This document shows positions 14,376 to 15,165 of a stretch of 15,165 bases of DNA, in pieces. Where the stretch lies: contig DMBU01000103.1 in assembly GCA_003446015.1 (NCBI GenBank), positions 1-15,165 on the forward strand. The letters are read 5' to 3'. The position numbers and the translations under genes are program-made. The notes under the pieces were generated by a model. It was not told the origin of the DNA. It did no database searches and saw only the letters and a program-made list of their open reading frames with translations. Position 1 is the first letter of the stretch, and every line of letters starts with the position of its first letter. Origin of the DNA: Bacteroidales bacterium. GTDB lineage: Bacteria; Bacteroidota; Bacteroidia; Bacteroidales; UBA12077.

Positions 14376-14969
14376 ATGATTGAAATTAAAAAAGAATTTT
14401 CTGCAATTATACTGGCAGCTGGAAAATCAGAACGTTTAGGATTCCCTAAATTATCATTAAAGTATGATGATAAAAAAATTTTCATTGAACATGTTGTTAA
14501 CGAATACCTTGAGTTTAGTTGCATAGAAATTATTCTTGTTTTAAATGAAATTGGGAATAAATATTTGATTGATAATCAGATTCGTTTTAATGAAAATGTA
14601 AAAATTATAATCAATGAACATCCTGATTGGCATCGATTTTATTCACTTAAGATAGGGGCAAGGAGTTTAAATAATATTCATGCTGTTTTTGTGCATAATG
14701 TGGATAATCCTTTTGTAAATATCAAAGTTTTAAAGGAGCTTATAAATTGTTCAGAAAAAGCTGATTATCTAAGTCCGGAATATGAAGGAAAGGGTGGACA
14801 TCCATTTTTGATTTCAAAAAACATTGTGCAGGAATTAAGATCAATCGAAGAAAATCAAATGCATTTGAAAGAGTTTTTGAATCAATTTTTTAAAATGAAA
14901 GTAAAAGTTGATGACGAAAAGGTTTTAGTAAATATTAATACTTTGGAAGAATACGAAAAGTATTTTTAG
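14376..14969 (+). CDS. mocA: MocA/YgfJ-type molybdenum cofactor nucleotidyltransferase
   Basis: The 197-residue protein is a small nucleotidyltransferase of the MobA/MocA superfamily. It has the N-terminal nucleotide-binding signature ILAAGKSERLGFPK (residues 12-25), a YSLKIG segment (89-94) corresponding to the SL-x-x-G helix, the metal site DNPFV (Asp110), GHPFLI (141-146) and the closing NINTLEEY (186-193), a form of the family's D-x-N/D-T-P-E-D ending. MocA transfers CMP from CTP to the Mo cofactor for XDH-type hydroxylases, and the E. coli homologue ygfJ sits beside ygfK. Location next to ygfK and in a window with xdh supports that role over a sugar nucleotidyltransferase. The usual DQP/DMP is DNP here. 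An upstream ATG at 14367 hits a stop after two codons. AGGA about 15 nt before the start may be the ribosome site. It is divergent from ygfK. Confidence 0.82.
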   Translation: MIEIKKEFSAIILAAGKSERLGFPKLSLKYDDKKIFIEHVVNEYLEFSCIEIILVLNEIGNKYLIDNQIRFNENVKIIINEHPDWHRFYSLKIGARSLNNIHAVFVHNVDNPFVNIKVLKELINCSEKADYLSPEYEGKGGHPFLISKNIVQELRSIEENQMHLKEFLNQFFKMKVKVDDEKVLVNINTLEEYEKYF

Positions 14970-15039
14970 TTTCAGATTCCAAATTTCAAATTCCAGATTT
15001 CAAATTCCAGATTTCAAATTTCAGATTTCAGATTTCAAA
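14970..15039. repeat. Ten-unit 7-bp tandem repeat (TTYCARA)
   Basis: Starting on the base after the mocA stop codon, ten uninterrupted heptamers fit TTYCARA without a single indel (TTTCAGA, TTCCAAA, TTTCAAA, TTCCAGA and so on). Variation is confined to position 3 (T/C) and position 6 (A/G). Confidence 0.85.
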
Positions 15040-15165
15040 TTGTTATAAAAAGTGATCCAAAATCTAAAACCCGCCTGCCGTCGGGCCATAGCCGTCAAGC
15101 TAAGACTGTAATATATTGACAATCTGATTTATATAATATACATAATCCCCTATTTGGGGAATAAT
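15040..15165. other. Non-coding right end with small hairpins
   Basis: No ORF is visible. A GC-rich patch (15070-15087) pairs CCCG with CGGG around CCTGCCGT and resembles the other CCTGYC palindromes. A CCCC/GGGG hairpin (15147-15150 and 15156-15159) lies near the cut edge. Confidence 0.5.

Noticed and set aside
14970..15039. CRISPR-like repeat array
   Set aside because: The 7-bp units are directly adjacent with no spacers and no cas genes are present; this is a simple tandem repeat.
15116..15137. TTGACA and TATAAT as a sigma70-type promoter
   Set aside because: The spacer is only 10 bp, and Bacteroidota promoters do not follow this consensus.

Overview
The window looks like Bacteroidota chromosome. 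It is strongly AT-rich, most genes lack a good Shine-Dalgarno sequence, the best promoter candidate has the Bacteroidota form (TTTG-like -33 box with a TAnnTTTG -7 box), and the intergenic regions carry GC-rich palindromes and 7-bp tandem repeats of a kind common in that phylum. The gene content would suit an anaerobic or facultatively anaerobic member such as a Marinilabiliales relative, but that narrower placement is an inference.

Layout. A lone NAD(P)-binding epimerase-like gene (126-788, +) is followed by 240 bp of nested inverted repeats. A minus-strand run then reads from 10161 down to 1030: a PLP-dependent fold-type-II enzyme, a zinc-ribbon threonine-synthase-like PLP enzyme, a fused [2Fe-2S]/molybdopterin xanthine dehydrogenase of the selenium-dependent type, the amidohydrolase SsnA, a YgjV-like membrane protein with a GNAT-like tail, and a dihydropyrimidinase/hydantoinase (HyuA/HydA). 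An Lrp/AsnC regulator (10330-10791, +) is divergent from the first gene of the run. Convergent with the regulator is a very large YgfK oxidoreductase (10925-14161, -), and divergent from YgfK is a MocA/YgfJ-type nucleotidyltransferase (14376-14969, +). The right end holds a ten-unit 7-bp repeat and no gene.

How the genes fit together. hyuA, ssnA, ygfK, mocA/ygfJ and an xdhD-like hydroxylase also cluster in the E. coli yge/ygf region. In anaerobes this set is linked to selenium-dependent molybdenum hydroxylases and, in gut bacteria, to oxygen-independent breakdown of uric acid and other purines. My reading is that XDH interconverts purines at the Mo centre, YgfK (a rearranged dihydropyrimidine-dehydrogenase-like flavoprotein) moves electrons and may reduce the ring, HyuA and SsnA open rings or remove ammonia, MocA matures the Mo cofactor, and the PLP enzymes process the amino-acid-like end product. 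The usual ygeW, ygeX and ygeY genes and a separate FAD subunit are not in the window. Two unusual PLP enzymes and an Lrp regulator stand there instead, and one PLP enzyme is translationally coupled to xdh. This is the best candidate for something undescribed here.

Other structure. A GC-rich palindrome sits in frame inside ygfK, a near-consensus Lrp box lies in the lrp/PLP-enzyme intergenic region, a hairpin repeat family has copies upstream of both ssnA and ygfK, and a 119-bp inverted-repeat element separates the two PLP genes.
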